Assembly (NCBI RefSeq): GCF_002077945.1
Contig: NZ_LVYD01000024.1
Span: forward strand, 310,001 to 374,000
Direction: 5' to 3'
Length of the DNA: 64,000 nucleotides
DNA from: Niastella vici
GTDB lineage: Bacteria; Bacteroidota; Bacteroidia; Chitinophagales; Chitinophagaceae
The position numbers and the translations under genes were made by a program. The stretch's first letter is position 1; every line of letters starts with the position of its first letter. Positions 34,808 through 43,119 of this stretch are shown here, in pieces. The notes under the pieces were generated by a model. The model was given only the letters and a program-made list of their open reading frames with translations. It had not been told where the DNA came from and did no database searches.

Positions 34808-35767
34808 TTATGATGCAGTGGCGACGCCAGATGGCTGGTCGGATGTTGAAGAATGATCATAAGGTTTGGCAGACAAAATATAATCAACGGCAGCTCTTGC
34901 CTGGGAAGATGCTTTTAAAATGAGTGATTTATCTTCCTTTATATGCGTGCGCCAGTAACCCGGATCATTTGAAATGTTTGCAGCAGGATGCAGTACAATA
35001 CCGGTGATAGCACATAACATAGCGGTGACTATTTCGGCGGTGAGTGCTTCTTTGGCAGTAACCGGTTGTTTAAAATCCTCATTATCTGTTAAGTCTTTTC
35101 GGTTCAGGCGGGAGTGATGACCAGTACTGAAGGCCAGAACATGAAACAGGTGCGAGTAGTAATGATCTGTACTTTCAAATGTATCGATATCGCGGATCTT
35201 TATAAAATCCAGCGACGGCACATAAGCAGTCATATCTGTTCCCTGCCTGATCGGCGGGCAATTCGTCATTCCATCGAGCAATCTCTGGCAGGATTCGTTT
35301 TTTTCTGATATTGTTTTTTGCCTGGCTGGTATAGGCATATCAAAGGCAATGTTTTCCGTTTGGTCGATATTAAAGACCCAATACGTAGTACAAATCATAC
35401 GTGATCGGTTATACACTGTGTCTATTTCACCAGCGGCGCCAACAGATCGGTATTTGTTATCAATCTTTTGCCAGAAAGCAACCGGGTATCCTTTTTCGCC
35501 CCGGCGTATATGTCCGCCCATTTCTGTTGCTTGTTTGAAAGTCAGGAACAGCGGTGTTTTGTACTTATTGGTAAGAGTAATGGAGTTCAGAAAAACGGCG
35601 TTCCATTCGCTGTAAACATAACTGCTGCTGATATTACGCGGAAGCCCGTATGGGTTCCATGATTGTTGCGAGGACACGATGCCTTTTTCAAGTAGTGCGA
35701 TTGCCTGATCAGAGATGAGCTGAAAAGTGCTTGCTGTATTACCCTGGTATGTTTTGTTGTCACTCAT
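34808..35767 (-). CDS. ArdC-like antirestriction protein with altered zincin motif, 319 aa
   Basis: N-terminal ArdC ssDNA-binding-type domain: NPYGLPRNISSSYVYSEWNAVFL, TFKQATEMGGHIRRGEKG and YWVFNIDQTENI are its hallmarks. The C-terminal metallopeptidase-like part reads FHVLAFSTGHHSRLNRKDL, where the family usually has HELAH-W-TGH-x-RLNR; the zinc/catalytic HExxH is therefore changed to HVLAF. The protein may act only by binding DNA or restriction enzymes. First gene of the minus-strand block, immediately after the large inverted repeat. Confidence 0.8.
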   Translation of the reverse strand: MSDNKTYQGNTASTFQLISDQAIALLEKGIVSSQQSWNPYGLPRNISSSYVYSEWNAVFLNSITLTNKYKTPLFLTFKQATEMGGHIRRGEKGYPVAFWQKIDNKYRSVGAAGEIDTVYNRSRMICTTYWVFNIDQTENIAFDMPIPARQKTISEKNESCQRLLDGMTNCPPIRQGTDMTAYVPSLDFIKIRDIDTFESTDHYYSHLFHVLAFSTGHHSRLNRKDLTDNEDFKQPVTAKEALTAEIVTAMLCAITGIVLHPAANISNDPGYWRTHIKEDKSLILKASSQARAAVDYILSAKPYDHSSTSDQPSGVATAS

Positions 35768-35842
35768 GGACTGAAAGATTTAAAAATGAATAATTATGTT
35801 ATTTTTTTCCTTCAGTTCCTGAACAATCTTTTATAAAAAAAA

Positions 35843-36031
35843 TGAACTGGGGCAAAAAGGAAAGGCCGGTGATAACAGACGGGGCCCCCGGAATAATGGG
35901 TAGGGGCCAATGAGGGCCCCCGGAGGGGGGCAGCATTCCGGCTTGCCCCTAGGCAAGCCGGAATGCCGTGTTGCTCCTACCCATTTTCCGGGGTGGCTGT
36001 TACCTTCGCCGGCCCTTTTTGTCCCAGTTTT
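35843..36031. repeat. Roughly 190-base imperfect inverted repeat (giant hairpin)
   Basis: Core: a 15-bp perfect arm GCATTCCGGCTTGCC (35933-35947) with loop CCTA and its complement to 35966. Outer arms of about 65 bases continue with few mismatches: left AACTGGGGCAAAAAGG ... AATGGGTAGGGGC, right mirrored CTCCTACCCATT ... CCTTTTTGTCCCAGTT. It is far more GC-rich than its surroundings and sits between the divergent ArdC-like gene (minus) and the plus-strand island. No ORF crosses it. Candidate transfer origin, single-stranded promoter or structured RNA. Confidence 0.85.
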
Positions 36032-36195
36032 TTTTTAAAAAGATTAGACCGTATCATCGTTTTAAGGTAGGTAGAGTTGCAAACGAATCTTGATTAATCT
36101 ATTGCGGATTTCAAAAAGGTGGCGGCGCTTTTCGATTGGCAGTTTTTCCACTTCAAAGGAGTAGTAAGTTTGTGCCGTAAGCAAAACCTAATATT

Positions 36196-36540
36196 ATGGA
36201 ATTACAACTTAAAAATTCTAAAGTTCTCCCAATTGATGAACTGCACGATTTCATCAAAACAAAACTCGAAGGAAAATATACCTGTGAACTGGTGCATGAT
36301 CGTTGGAATATCAACTTCTCAGCGCCCAAAAAATGTGTTTTGATAAAAAAATCAGGAATCATTGGGGTGGGTGTCTTTGTGAACGAAAAAAAGAATAAAG
36401 TAGATGTAGATGGTATCGTTCCTAACATGATCCTGGAAAGAATATTTTTCCGCAATGTACTTACCCGTTTATTACTGCTGTCTTCCTGGAATAAACTGGA
36501 GGCAGAAGTATCTGATGTATTGAGAACAAAGTTATCGTGA
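36196..36540 (+). CDS. Hypothetical protein, 114 aa
   Basis: MELQLKNSKVLPIDELHDFI...; a small alpha/beta protein with PKKCVLIKKSGIIGVGVFVN. First gene of the plus-strand island, preceded by an AT-rich spacer. Family unknown. The shifted frame from 36119 is a shadow. Confidence 0.65.
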   Translation: MELQLKNSKVLPIDELHDFIKTKLEGKYTCELVHDRWNINFSAPKKCVLIKKSGIIGVGVFVNEKKNKVDVDGIVPNMILERIFFRNVLTRLLLLSSWNKLEAEVSDVLRTKLS

Positions 36541-36606
36541 AATAAACGAACTGGTTGCCTTTGGTCTTGGGGGGAGTCAACCTGTTGTTCGTAAAAACTT
36601 TATATC

Positions 36607-37512
36607 ATGAATCAACAAGATGCTATTGAACAATACCTGCAGGGGCTAAAGGCCATGGGAATAAGCGATGAAATGATTGCGGTATATCGTCAGCAAATGG
36701 AACAAAGCATGCAGGTTTCAAATGAGTGGGCCAGTCAACTGAGTCAGTTTGGGCAGAACATTCAGCAATTCAACTCAATGTTTACAGGCGATGCTGCTAA
36801 GGAAACCGATGGTCGTTCTAAAGGACACACGTTGTTGGTCAATGCTGATACGATCCTTACACCTGCCCAGCAATGGGCTATCGCGTGTGGCGCCGACCTG
36901 GCTGTATTGAACGGGCAATACCTGAATGACCTCACAACCGGTTTTAGCAGGCAGGACTGCCGGGAATTGCTTTCCGAATGGTGGGATATCGACAGCAAAC
37001 AAGAAGTGTTGGAGAATATCGACTGGCTATTTCGGGAAGGGCATCGCATACTATACGATATAATCTGGCAGGCCATGAACATGGTTTCAATCAAAGAAAG
37101 TAAGGCTTTTTTGCGAGAGTATGTGGCGAAGAATGAAATGGAAGAAGAAGTGGCCCTGCAACGGCTTCGCAATATGCGGGATTCCATGGAGCTTTTTCAG
37201 CAGCACGAGCTAATAGGAAAAGATACGCAGCCTGAAATGTTGATCTGGGATTATGCCCGCATTATTAATTTGACGCGTGGTAGTTTTGATGCCGGATACC
37301 TTACCCGAGAAGAAGCGTTGGAAATAATTATGCGTTGTGTAGAACCTATTCGCAACATCTACACTTCGTGGAAGCAATTGTCGGTGTCGTACCAATTTGC
37401 CCGTTGTGTATGGAATGGCATCGAAGGCTCAAATTTTGAAGACATGATGGAAAATATGCAGGTATTATTGACCGACGTTGATAGTCCCTGGGTAAAAATG
37501 AGTTGGGAATAA
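36607..37512 (+). CDS. DUF1266-domain protein, 301 aa
   Basis: C-terminal 230 residues show DUF1266 features: LTPAQQWAIACGADLAVLNG, IWDYARIINLTRGSFDAGYL, REEALEIIMRC, SWKQLSVSYQFARCVWNG and a final DSPWVKMSW. N-terminal 60 residues are Gln/Met-rich. A clear paralogue lies at 58586-59386. DUF1266 proteins are uncharacterised; some sit in toxin-immunity or polymorphic-toxin loci (established association is loose). Cytoplasmic by sequence. Confidence 0.75.
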   Translation: MNQQDAIEQYLQGLKAMGISDEMIAVYRQQMEQSMQVSNEWASQLSQFGQNIQQFNSMFTGDAAKETDGRSKGHTLLVNADTILTPAQQWAIACGADLAVLNGQYLNDLTTGFSRQDCRELLSEWWDIDSKQEVLENIDWLFREGHRILYDIIWQAMNMVSIKESKAFLREYVAKNEMEEEVALQRLRNMRDSMELFQQHELIGKDTQPEMLIWDYARIINLTRGSFDAGYLTREEALEIIMRCVEPIRNIYTSWKQLSVSYQFARCVWNGIEGSNFEDMMENMQVLLTDVDSPWVKMSWE

Positions 37513-37539
37513 CATTTCGTATAACATAGCTGTGCAGAG

Positions 37540-37690
37540 AGTGAAAGCCCGGACAGGAGCAGAAAGCCCGGACTAGCCCCGACTGAAGCGGATACCCCGC
37601 AACGAAGGGTGAGGTAAGTGCGCGGATGTGAGGAGTAGCAGCGGAAGGCGGGAGACTGAAGCCAGACCAATGAACAGAACCAAGAGGCTC
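37540..37690 (+). repeat. Structured repeat element, copy 1 (upstream of the 417-aa gene)
   Basis: Contains the direct repeat AGCCCGGAC, then AGCCCCGACTGAAGCGGA and further on GAGTAGCAGCGGAAGGCGGG and GACTGAAGCC. The AGCCCCGA...AGCGG pattern is known to me as a scattered intergenic element of Bacteroidota genomes, possibly a structured RNA. A diverged copy in the same orientation lies behind the gene (39145-39260). Minus-strand frames through it are artefacts. Confidence 0.6.
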
Positions 37691-37765
37691 CAATTTTTAT
37701 AAAACATTTTGAGGCCGGCGTGGAGCAACGGCCTGAAAACTTATAAACCTTTACAATTTCGCTTT

Positions 37766-39016
37766 ATGTCAGTGCGAAAGAAAAACAAGAGCCAGGCTCA
37801 TCGGGAGAAAATTGAAAAAGTGCGCCATGTGAATGAATTTCTCAGCGCGGTTAAAGACATGATCGCAAAGGCAGCCGGCTCGGACATTGTAAAGTATATT
37901 CCCCCATCTGAAATAGAATTTCTGTATAAGATTCGATTACACCCCGTAAGAGTGAAAGCAGCACCGGGAGAGTCCATCCCACCGAAAGTACTTGAGTTTT
38001 CCAACTGCCTGATAACCCACTTCTTTAAAAACGAACAGGTACAAATTGGGATCGGTATGCTTGATAAGATATCATTGTATGAGTACTTTTCAACAGCATT
38101 TACCGTAATGTTATATATACAACGGTTGAATGATGATGACTATCCCCGTGCTGCTGTAGTTAAAAAGCGGCTGGAAGCATTTGCTGCCGTTGTAAATTCC
38201 TCTACACATGAGACAGCGCTAAAAGAATATAACCACTTTATGAATGCCACTGCTCTGCTTTGCTGCAATATTAATGAGTATTTATATGCCTTCAAATTCA
38301 ATCCTTCCATCATTGAAAGAGGTGTTTCAAAGGCAGGCCTGTTTAGCGAAATATACAAGATCCGGCTTCCCAAAATCAAAGTACTGATGGGGGAACACCA
38401 CCGGCCAGCCTGGCGCCTCGGCTGGTATTTGCCGGCACCTGAGCTACATCTTGAGCTTATCAGTATTCAATCAGAAGAAATATACAAGCTGCCGGGCAAC
38501 GTGATGGATGTATATATTCAGTCGCACGCACTTAACCGGTTGGCTGAACGATTGGATGGGATAGAGATTTCGGTTTTGCATTTTAATATTTATGACTCAT
38601 TGTGTCTCCCGAAAGTATACATAAATAAACATGGCCTTTTACTATTCGAGTATGCTATCTTTAAAAATAAAGTTGGGTATTTTTTAGGTGAGGTTGCAGA
38701 TGGGAAGATCATACTTAAGACATTTCTATTTTTAACTAATAACGGTACGCCTGAAGCAGATAAACTACAAACTATGACGGGCTTGCAAAAAGAAGACATA
38801 AACTACCTTGCGATTGATAAACTAAGCACCTTTCTTCTTTCAGATATAGATGAAAATGAAAATGTAAAACAGCTATTTATTAATGCGGGCTGTGAAAGCC
38901 TCTTTAAAATTGACAAAGAGTTTTACCATTCAGCCGAAGGCAGACCGGAAATGTCAAAAGCGGGGTTAATTGCAAAATATTTACAGCTGGGTGAATATCA
39001 GCCGGGAAGGCGTTGA
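37766..39016 (+). CDS. Hypothetical protein, 416 aa, bracketed by repeat elements
   Basis: Open from 37709, but MSVRKKNKSQAHREKIEKVR at 37766 is the natural start since the earlier codons lie in the repeat-derived leader. Mostly helical N-terminal half (residues 20-200), beta-rich C-terminal half. No membrane segment or motif recognised. The gene lies between two related repeat elements, suggesting it was inserted or is carried as a cassette. Confidence 0.65.
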   Translation: MSVRKKNKSQAHREKIEKVRHVNEFLSAVKDMIAKAAGSDIVKYIPPSEIEFLYKIRLHPVRVKAAPGESIPPKVLEFSNCLITHFFKNEQVQIGIGMLDKISLYEYFSTAFTVMLYIQRLNDDDYPRAAVVKKRLEAFAAVVNSSTHETALKEYNHFMNATALLCCNINEYLYAFKFNPSIIERGVSKAGLFSEIYKIRLPKIKVLMGEHHRPAWRLGWYLPAPELHLELISIQSEEIYKLPGNVMDVYIQSHALNRLAERLDGIEISVLHFNIYDSLCLPKVYINKHGLLLFEYAIFKNKVGYFLGEVADGKIILKTFLFLTNNGTPEADKLQTMTGLQKEDINYLAIDKLSTFLLSDIDENENVKQLFINAGCESLFKIDKEFYHSAEGRPEMSKAGLIAKYLQLGEYQPGRR

Positions 39017-39144
39017 AGGAATCGCGTTTGAAGAATCAAAGCAAGAAATACTAAAAGCCTTGAAAACCTTGAAAACCTATCGAGATCAGAGCTACAGTAA
39101 TATATCCGCTATAGGTCTCGGAATCGAGTAAGAATGCCATGCGA

Positions 39145-39260
39145 GAATTTTATTGAAACGTAAGGTGAAATGCAGAAACGTGGGAAGGTGTAAGGGGTAA
39201 CAGCGGAAAATGAGATGCTGAAGCCGGATAAACGAAAGAATAATGATGCTGACAATTTTA
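39145..39260 (+). repeat. Structured repeat element, copy 2 (downstream of the 417-aa gene)
   Basis: AACGTAAGGTGAAATGCAG, GGGGTAACAGCGGAAAATGA and GATGCTGAAGCCGGATAAACG align in order with copy 1 at 37587-37690 (AACGAAGGGTGAGGT..., GGAGTAGCAGCGGAAGGC..., GACTGAAGCCAGACC). More diverged and AT-richer than copy 1. The remaining gap up to 39418 holds no gene. Confidence 0.5.
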
Positions 39261-39418
39261 TCCATGATTCTGGAAATTAGCAATCAGACAATATCTATGT
39301 TATATCCAGAATTGAGCACCGAATAATTTATAAAGGGTACAATTCCTGCATCTCGGAAAGTATCATTAGTGATAAATCAATAAAGGGCAAAAAAAAATAA
39401 AAATAATAATCCCTATGC

Positions 39419-39949
39419 TTATAAGCGCCTGATGTTTTTTTTATTATTATTAGTTTGTGTGTGTTCCCCGATTCCGAACTGTTTTTTTATTTCGTTGATT
39501 CTACATAATTCTAATGCTTTTTCAGAGATTTCTATAATCATTTGATTTTTAGTTGGAAGGCCATGTTTCTTACCAAAACTCATCTCTGCTATTTTTTCCC
39601 TTTCGTTCTTCTCAGTGAGATATAACCTCGCTTCGATGTCGTTTAGTTTAAAATCGCATTCATCAGAATCTCTTGAAGAACGAAATATAAATGAAATAAC
39701 AGCGGTTTGCGCATTAAGGTCAGTTGCTATTTCAAGGCATTGTCTTATGTCGTCATAAGTATCGTACCCCTCTGTTATGTGATAATGGGAAAAAACTTTG
39801 GGGATCTCATTGATGGGATCAAAACCCAGTTCAGAAATTTGTGTATAAACATTACCCAGTTCACCATTGTCATCGAAACTATCGGAAATATACTCTTCAT
39901 TAAATGGCATATACTTTAGTGTTGACTTTTTTAAAATAAATTTTGTCAA
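39419..39949 (-). CDS. Hypothetical protein, 176 aa
   Basis: Starts MTKFILKKSTLKYMPFNEEY; alternatives at Met 14. Acidic in the first half, basic/Asn-rich tail (TQTNNNKKNIRRL). Reads SFIFRSSRDSDECDFKLNDI in the middle. Family unknown. It stands alone on the minus strand behind the nuclease gene. Confidence 0.6.
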   Translation of the reverse strand: MTKFILKKSTLKYMPFNEEYISDSFDDNGELGNVYTQISELGFDPINEIPKVFSHYHITEGYDTYDDIRQCLEIATDLNAQTAVISFIFRSSRDSDECDFKLNDIEARLYLTEKNEREKIAEMSFGKKHGLPTKNQMIIEISEKALELCRINEIKKQFGIGEHTQTNNNKKNIRRL

Positions 39950-40015
39950 ATACAGAATAACCCGGCCTTTTTTACTTTCATAATGAAATTGTTATTTGAT
40001 TAATAGTATTACCCA

Positions 40016-41055
40016 TTATAGGTTTGTACAAATGCGCTGACGTTCCTTTTCAATTTCTTCTGCCAATTGTTTTTCATCAGGTAAAAAGAGGCGGTATTTA
40101 CTGGCAAACAGCTGTTTATTTTCGTTTAAAATAGAATATTTAACGATTGTTTCGTCTTTATCGGAGCAAAGTATAATACCTATGGTTGGATGATCTCCGT
40201 CTAATTTTTTTAAATTATCCCATAACCTCACATACATATCCATCTGCCCGATATCCTGGTGGGTCAGCTCATTTATTTTCAAATCTACCAACACAAACCC
40301 TTTTAATAGGTAATTATAAAATACAAGGTCAATATAAAATTCTTTGGTGTCAGTTCGAATATGATATTGACGGGCAACGAAAGCATATCCTTTCCCCATT
40401 CAAGCAGGAAATGTTGAAGTTTATTGATGATCGCTGTTTCCAATTCATTTTCGGAAAAACTACCAGGCATTTCAAGTCCTAAGAATTCAAACAGGTAAGG
40501 ATCTTTCAGTAAATGAGAAGGAGTAGCGGATGTCGTTGCAGTCGGTGGAAGTGGGGAAACGGGTAATGGTTCACGTGTAGACAAAATCCGGTTATAATAC
40601 TGGGAATTGATATTACGTTCCAGTTGACGGGTATTCCAGCCTTGTGTAATCGCTTCGGCTATATACCATGTCCGAACCTCGGCATCTTCGATGCGCAAGA
40701 TATAGCGGTAATGTGTCCAGGTAAGTTCAAATCGAAGGTTAGTTTGATCAGGGAAATACAAATAGAATTGCCGCATCCGGCGGAGCTCGCGTTCCTCAAA
40801 ACCTTTTCCAAATTCCTGTAATAATTGGGTAGAAAGTTCCCGTATAATGAATGTGCCGTACTGGGCTTTACGGGCGCCTTTGAGTTCCTGTTGGGAGATG
40901 CGTTTACCCACTAACCAGTACGCATTCAGCATTTCAGAATTTGCAATCGCATAAGCGCGGGTGCGCGCCTTGCTTAAAATAGCCTTTATGTCAGCAATAA
41001 ATGTCTTTTCAATTTGCATGAGTGAACCCTTTAAAGATGTGAGGCCAATGCGCAC
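40016..41055 (-). CDS. YhcG/DUF1016-type PDDEXK nuclease, split by a -1 frame change
   Basis: The N-terminal DUF1016 part runs from 41055 (alternative start MQIEKTFIADIK, residue 13): AYWLVGKRISQQE, YGTFIIRELSTQL, FGKGFEERELRRMRQFYL, TWTHYRYILRIED. The C-terminal nuclease part, in the -1 frame, has FYIDLVFYNYLLKGFVLVDL-K-INELTHQDIGQM with the PDDEXK residues. They join at G GGA AAG (40396-40390), giving LLEWGKGYAFVARQ, exactly the family consensus. The family has been linked to restriction/defence contexts. Split is either an indel or programmed frameshifting. Confidence 0.8.
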
Positions 41056-41073
41056 ATTCGTTTTATCCGAACA

Positions 41074-41940
41074 TTATTTTAGGGGCCTGACCTTTTTAGC
41101 GTGGCCATATTTGTTATTTAAGGCTGGAATTATTTCCCTTAGTAATTTTTGGTTTTCGCTAAAATGTTTATGGACGGTTGATGAATGCGGAAGGTCTGTT
41201 TCTGTTTTCAGGTAATAAGTTTTAGTATCATCCATTTTTGCTGTCAATGTTTTTAATCCTAATGAAACCGTATGAGGATCATATTGATAGCCAAACTTAA
41301 ATTCTACTACATCAGTTTTATTATTAAAATATCCTTTTGTCTCGACATCAAACATGATGAAGAGAAATGGGGTAGCAATATTTTCGAGTAGGCCCGTTTT
41401 GAGCCCTTCCATAACTCTATCCATATGTTTATCAATAGGTATCCATTGGTTGTCTAGTCCTTTTTCGTCAAAACCTTTTTGAATAAGCAAGTTTTTGTGG
41501 GTGTCCAAGGCTTTGAGAAAATCATCATATTTTTTCTTTGGATGTGCCTCGTAGGCCTTAATCATTGTTTCTAAAATTGTATCAGCTTTGGGTAATTCAG
41601 CATTCGAGTTTAAAGGAATACTTTTACCGATGCCTTTCATTGTAACATAAAGGCTCTGGATAGATAAAGCGGGTTCAGCTAGCGAATATTTGTAATTGAA
41701 CACAATTTTAATTTCGTCCTGAATCTTTTTGAACAAGCCAGTAGTGCTTATGTAAAACAGGTTAGGTTGATTAAGTTTATTACTCTTTTGGTAGGCCTTT
41801 AGAAACTTGTATAATAGTTTACCTAAGAAATCTGTATTTGCCAGAGAGCTATGCTGATCTGAAAAATTGTAGCCCTGTTTTTCAAGAAGGGTTATTTGGT
41901 CAACGTATAGTTCTTCAAACTTTTTCATAAAGACAAGCAT
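41074..41940 (-). CDS. Hypothetical protein sharing a C-terminal domain with the 149-aa tra-operon protein, 288 aa
   Basis: The C-terminal 140 residues (LIQKGFDEKGLDNQWIPID..., KGYFNNKTDVVEFKFGYQYD, LKTLTAKMDD, DLPHSSTVHKHFSENQKLL) align with the protein at 48719-49168 (LQERGYDEVGLGSPDEPG..., YGFFNNDMDLVAFTFHYVFD, LKSFIARMDG, DLPKATRVHQILCDERQL). The N-terminal half is helical and unique. The shared domain is unknown to me. Last gene of the transfer operon region, after a strong terminator. Confidence 0.7.
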   Translation of the reverse strand: MLVFMKKFEELYVDQITLLEKQGYNFSDQHSSLANTDFLGKLLYKFLKAYQKSNKLNQPNLFYISTTGLFKKIQDEIKIVFNYKYSLAEPALSIQSLYVTMKGIGKSIPLNSNAELPKADTILETMIKAYEAHPKKKYDDFLKALDTHKNLLIQKGFDEKGLDNQWIPIDKHMDRVMEGLKTGLLENIATPFLFIMFDVETKGYFNNKTDVVEFKFGYQYDPHTVSLGLKTLTAKMDDTKTYYLKTETDLPHSSTVHKHFSENQKLLREIIPALNNKYGHAKKVRPLK

Positions 41941-41954
41941 GAGGTGTAGTTAAT

Positions 41955-41991
41955 TTTAAGATGCGGGGCGCAATGCGCCCCACATCTTAAA
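41955..41991 (-). terminator. Strong hairpin terminator at the end of the tra operon
   Basis: TTTAAGATG-c-GGGGCGC / GCGCCCC-a-CATCTTAAA, 16 base pairs with one mismatch and a 3-base loop. Lies between the 372-aa gene and the 288-aa gene; likely ends the main transfer transcript. Confidence 0.85.
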
Positions 41992-41998
41992 TGATTGA

Positions 41999-43117
41999 TT
42001 ATCTGTATTTTAAGCCTTGCCCCTGTCCCATATCAATAATTTCTTCCATTTGGTTTCGCTTTTCTATTATCTGCTGGGCGAGCTGGGTTGACTGACCGGA
42101 AAACAGTTTATTGGTGTCAACCAACTGCCCATTGCGATCCAAAACATCAATTGTTTTACGATCTGGCGCGGCGTCTAAGATGTATTTTACAGGAATGTCA
42201 TTGATAAGAAGCGCGACTTCTTTTGATTTGCCATTTTTTAAGGATTGTAACAATGCATCATACTGTGCAGTATCCTTTTTGATGGCAAGGGGAAGTTTGG
42301 CCAGGGTTTTTTCGACGTTAAATGAAACAGATTGTAATTGTTCATTGCTTGGATTTAAAGATAACCAGGTATCTTTTCCTTGTATTGTTTTACAAACAAA
42401 TTTACCATTGACAAAACGGTCTGCTTCCGAAGCGGTAAATCGTTCTCCGATACCGACTTGAGAAAAGGTGTGTCGTTGACAGGTATTATCCTTGTTTAAT
42501 AATGAATCGAGTGTAGGTCGGGCCACTGCTTCGAACTTTTCAAAATAATACTGGTCGGTACCAGGGAGTTTATTAAAATGTAAAACGAAATATGAGTTTT
42601 TGTTTTGGGTATCTGCATAAGGTAAATGGAATTGCGGAAATCCCTGGTCCATCATCTTTTTCAAGGTTCCATCCATTTGGAAATTAAAACCGGCTTTCTT
42701 TAAGTTTTCATTAAGAGATTGCAAGTTGTTTTCTTGTATAAGCGATTTCTGTATAGTCGTGAGTGGTTTACTGTGAGATGCGAAAAGTTCCCTTCTTCTC
42801 ATAATATAATTGCGAATACTGTTGCTGGCACGTGAATAAAGGATGCGGTTAAGCAATGTTGGATTCAGACGGGCTTTTAGTTTTGCAATTTCAGTGCGAA
42901 CAAATCGTAGGGATTGCTTTTCATCCTTATTTGGTTTTTTTCGATAAGTATTTTTTAAATGAGTATAATGCAACAGCTTTAATGCTGTTGCATGTAAATC
43001 ATGACCACCAACCGGGTGGAAGATTTTGAATTGAGCCTCCTGTTCAGCATATAAGCGTAGCGCGTCGAAGACCCGGTTGGGACGGCTATTATTATTAATA
43101 TGGTCCAGGACTGGCAT
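41999..43117 (-). CDS. DUF3945/DUF4099-like protein at the end of the tra operon, 372 aa
   Basis: The second half has GERFTASEADRFVNGKFVCK and KDTWLSLNPSNEQLQSVSF, which resemble the DUF3945/DUF4099-type repeats common in Bacteroidota conjugative elements. N-terminal half basic and helical (LRFVRTEIAKLKARLN). Begins 2 bases after the traN stop, so it is part of the operon. Similarity is by pattern only; function unknown. Confidence 0.55.
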   Translation of the reverse strand: MPVLDHINNNSRPNRVFDALRLYAEQEAQFKIFHPVGGHDLHATALKLLHYTHLKNTYRKKPNKDEKQSLRFVRTEIAKLKARLNPTLLNRILYSRASNSIRNYIMRRRELFASHSKPLTTIQKSLIQENNLQSLNENLKKAGFNFQMDGTLKKMMDQGFPQFHLPYADTQNKNSYFVLHFNKLPGTDQYYFEKFEAVARPTLDSLLNKDNTCQRHTFSQVGIGERFTASEADRFVNGKFVCKTIQGKDTWLSLNPSNEQLQSVSFNVEKTLAKLPLAIKKDTAQYDALLQSLKNGKSKEVALLINDIPVKYILDAAPDRKTIDVLDRNGQLVDTNKLFSGQSTQLAQQIIEKRNQMEEIIDMGQGQGLKYR

Positions 43118-43119
43118 AC

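Noticed and set aside
37346-37693. Minus-strand frames of about 100-115 codons across the repeat element
   Set aside because: They are open only because of the GC-rich repeat; they lack normal composition and are antisense to the DUF1266 gene end and the structured element.
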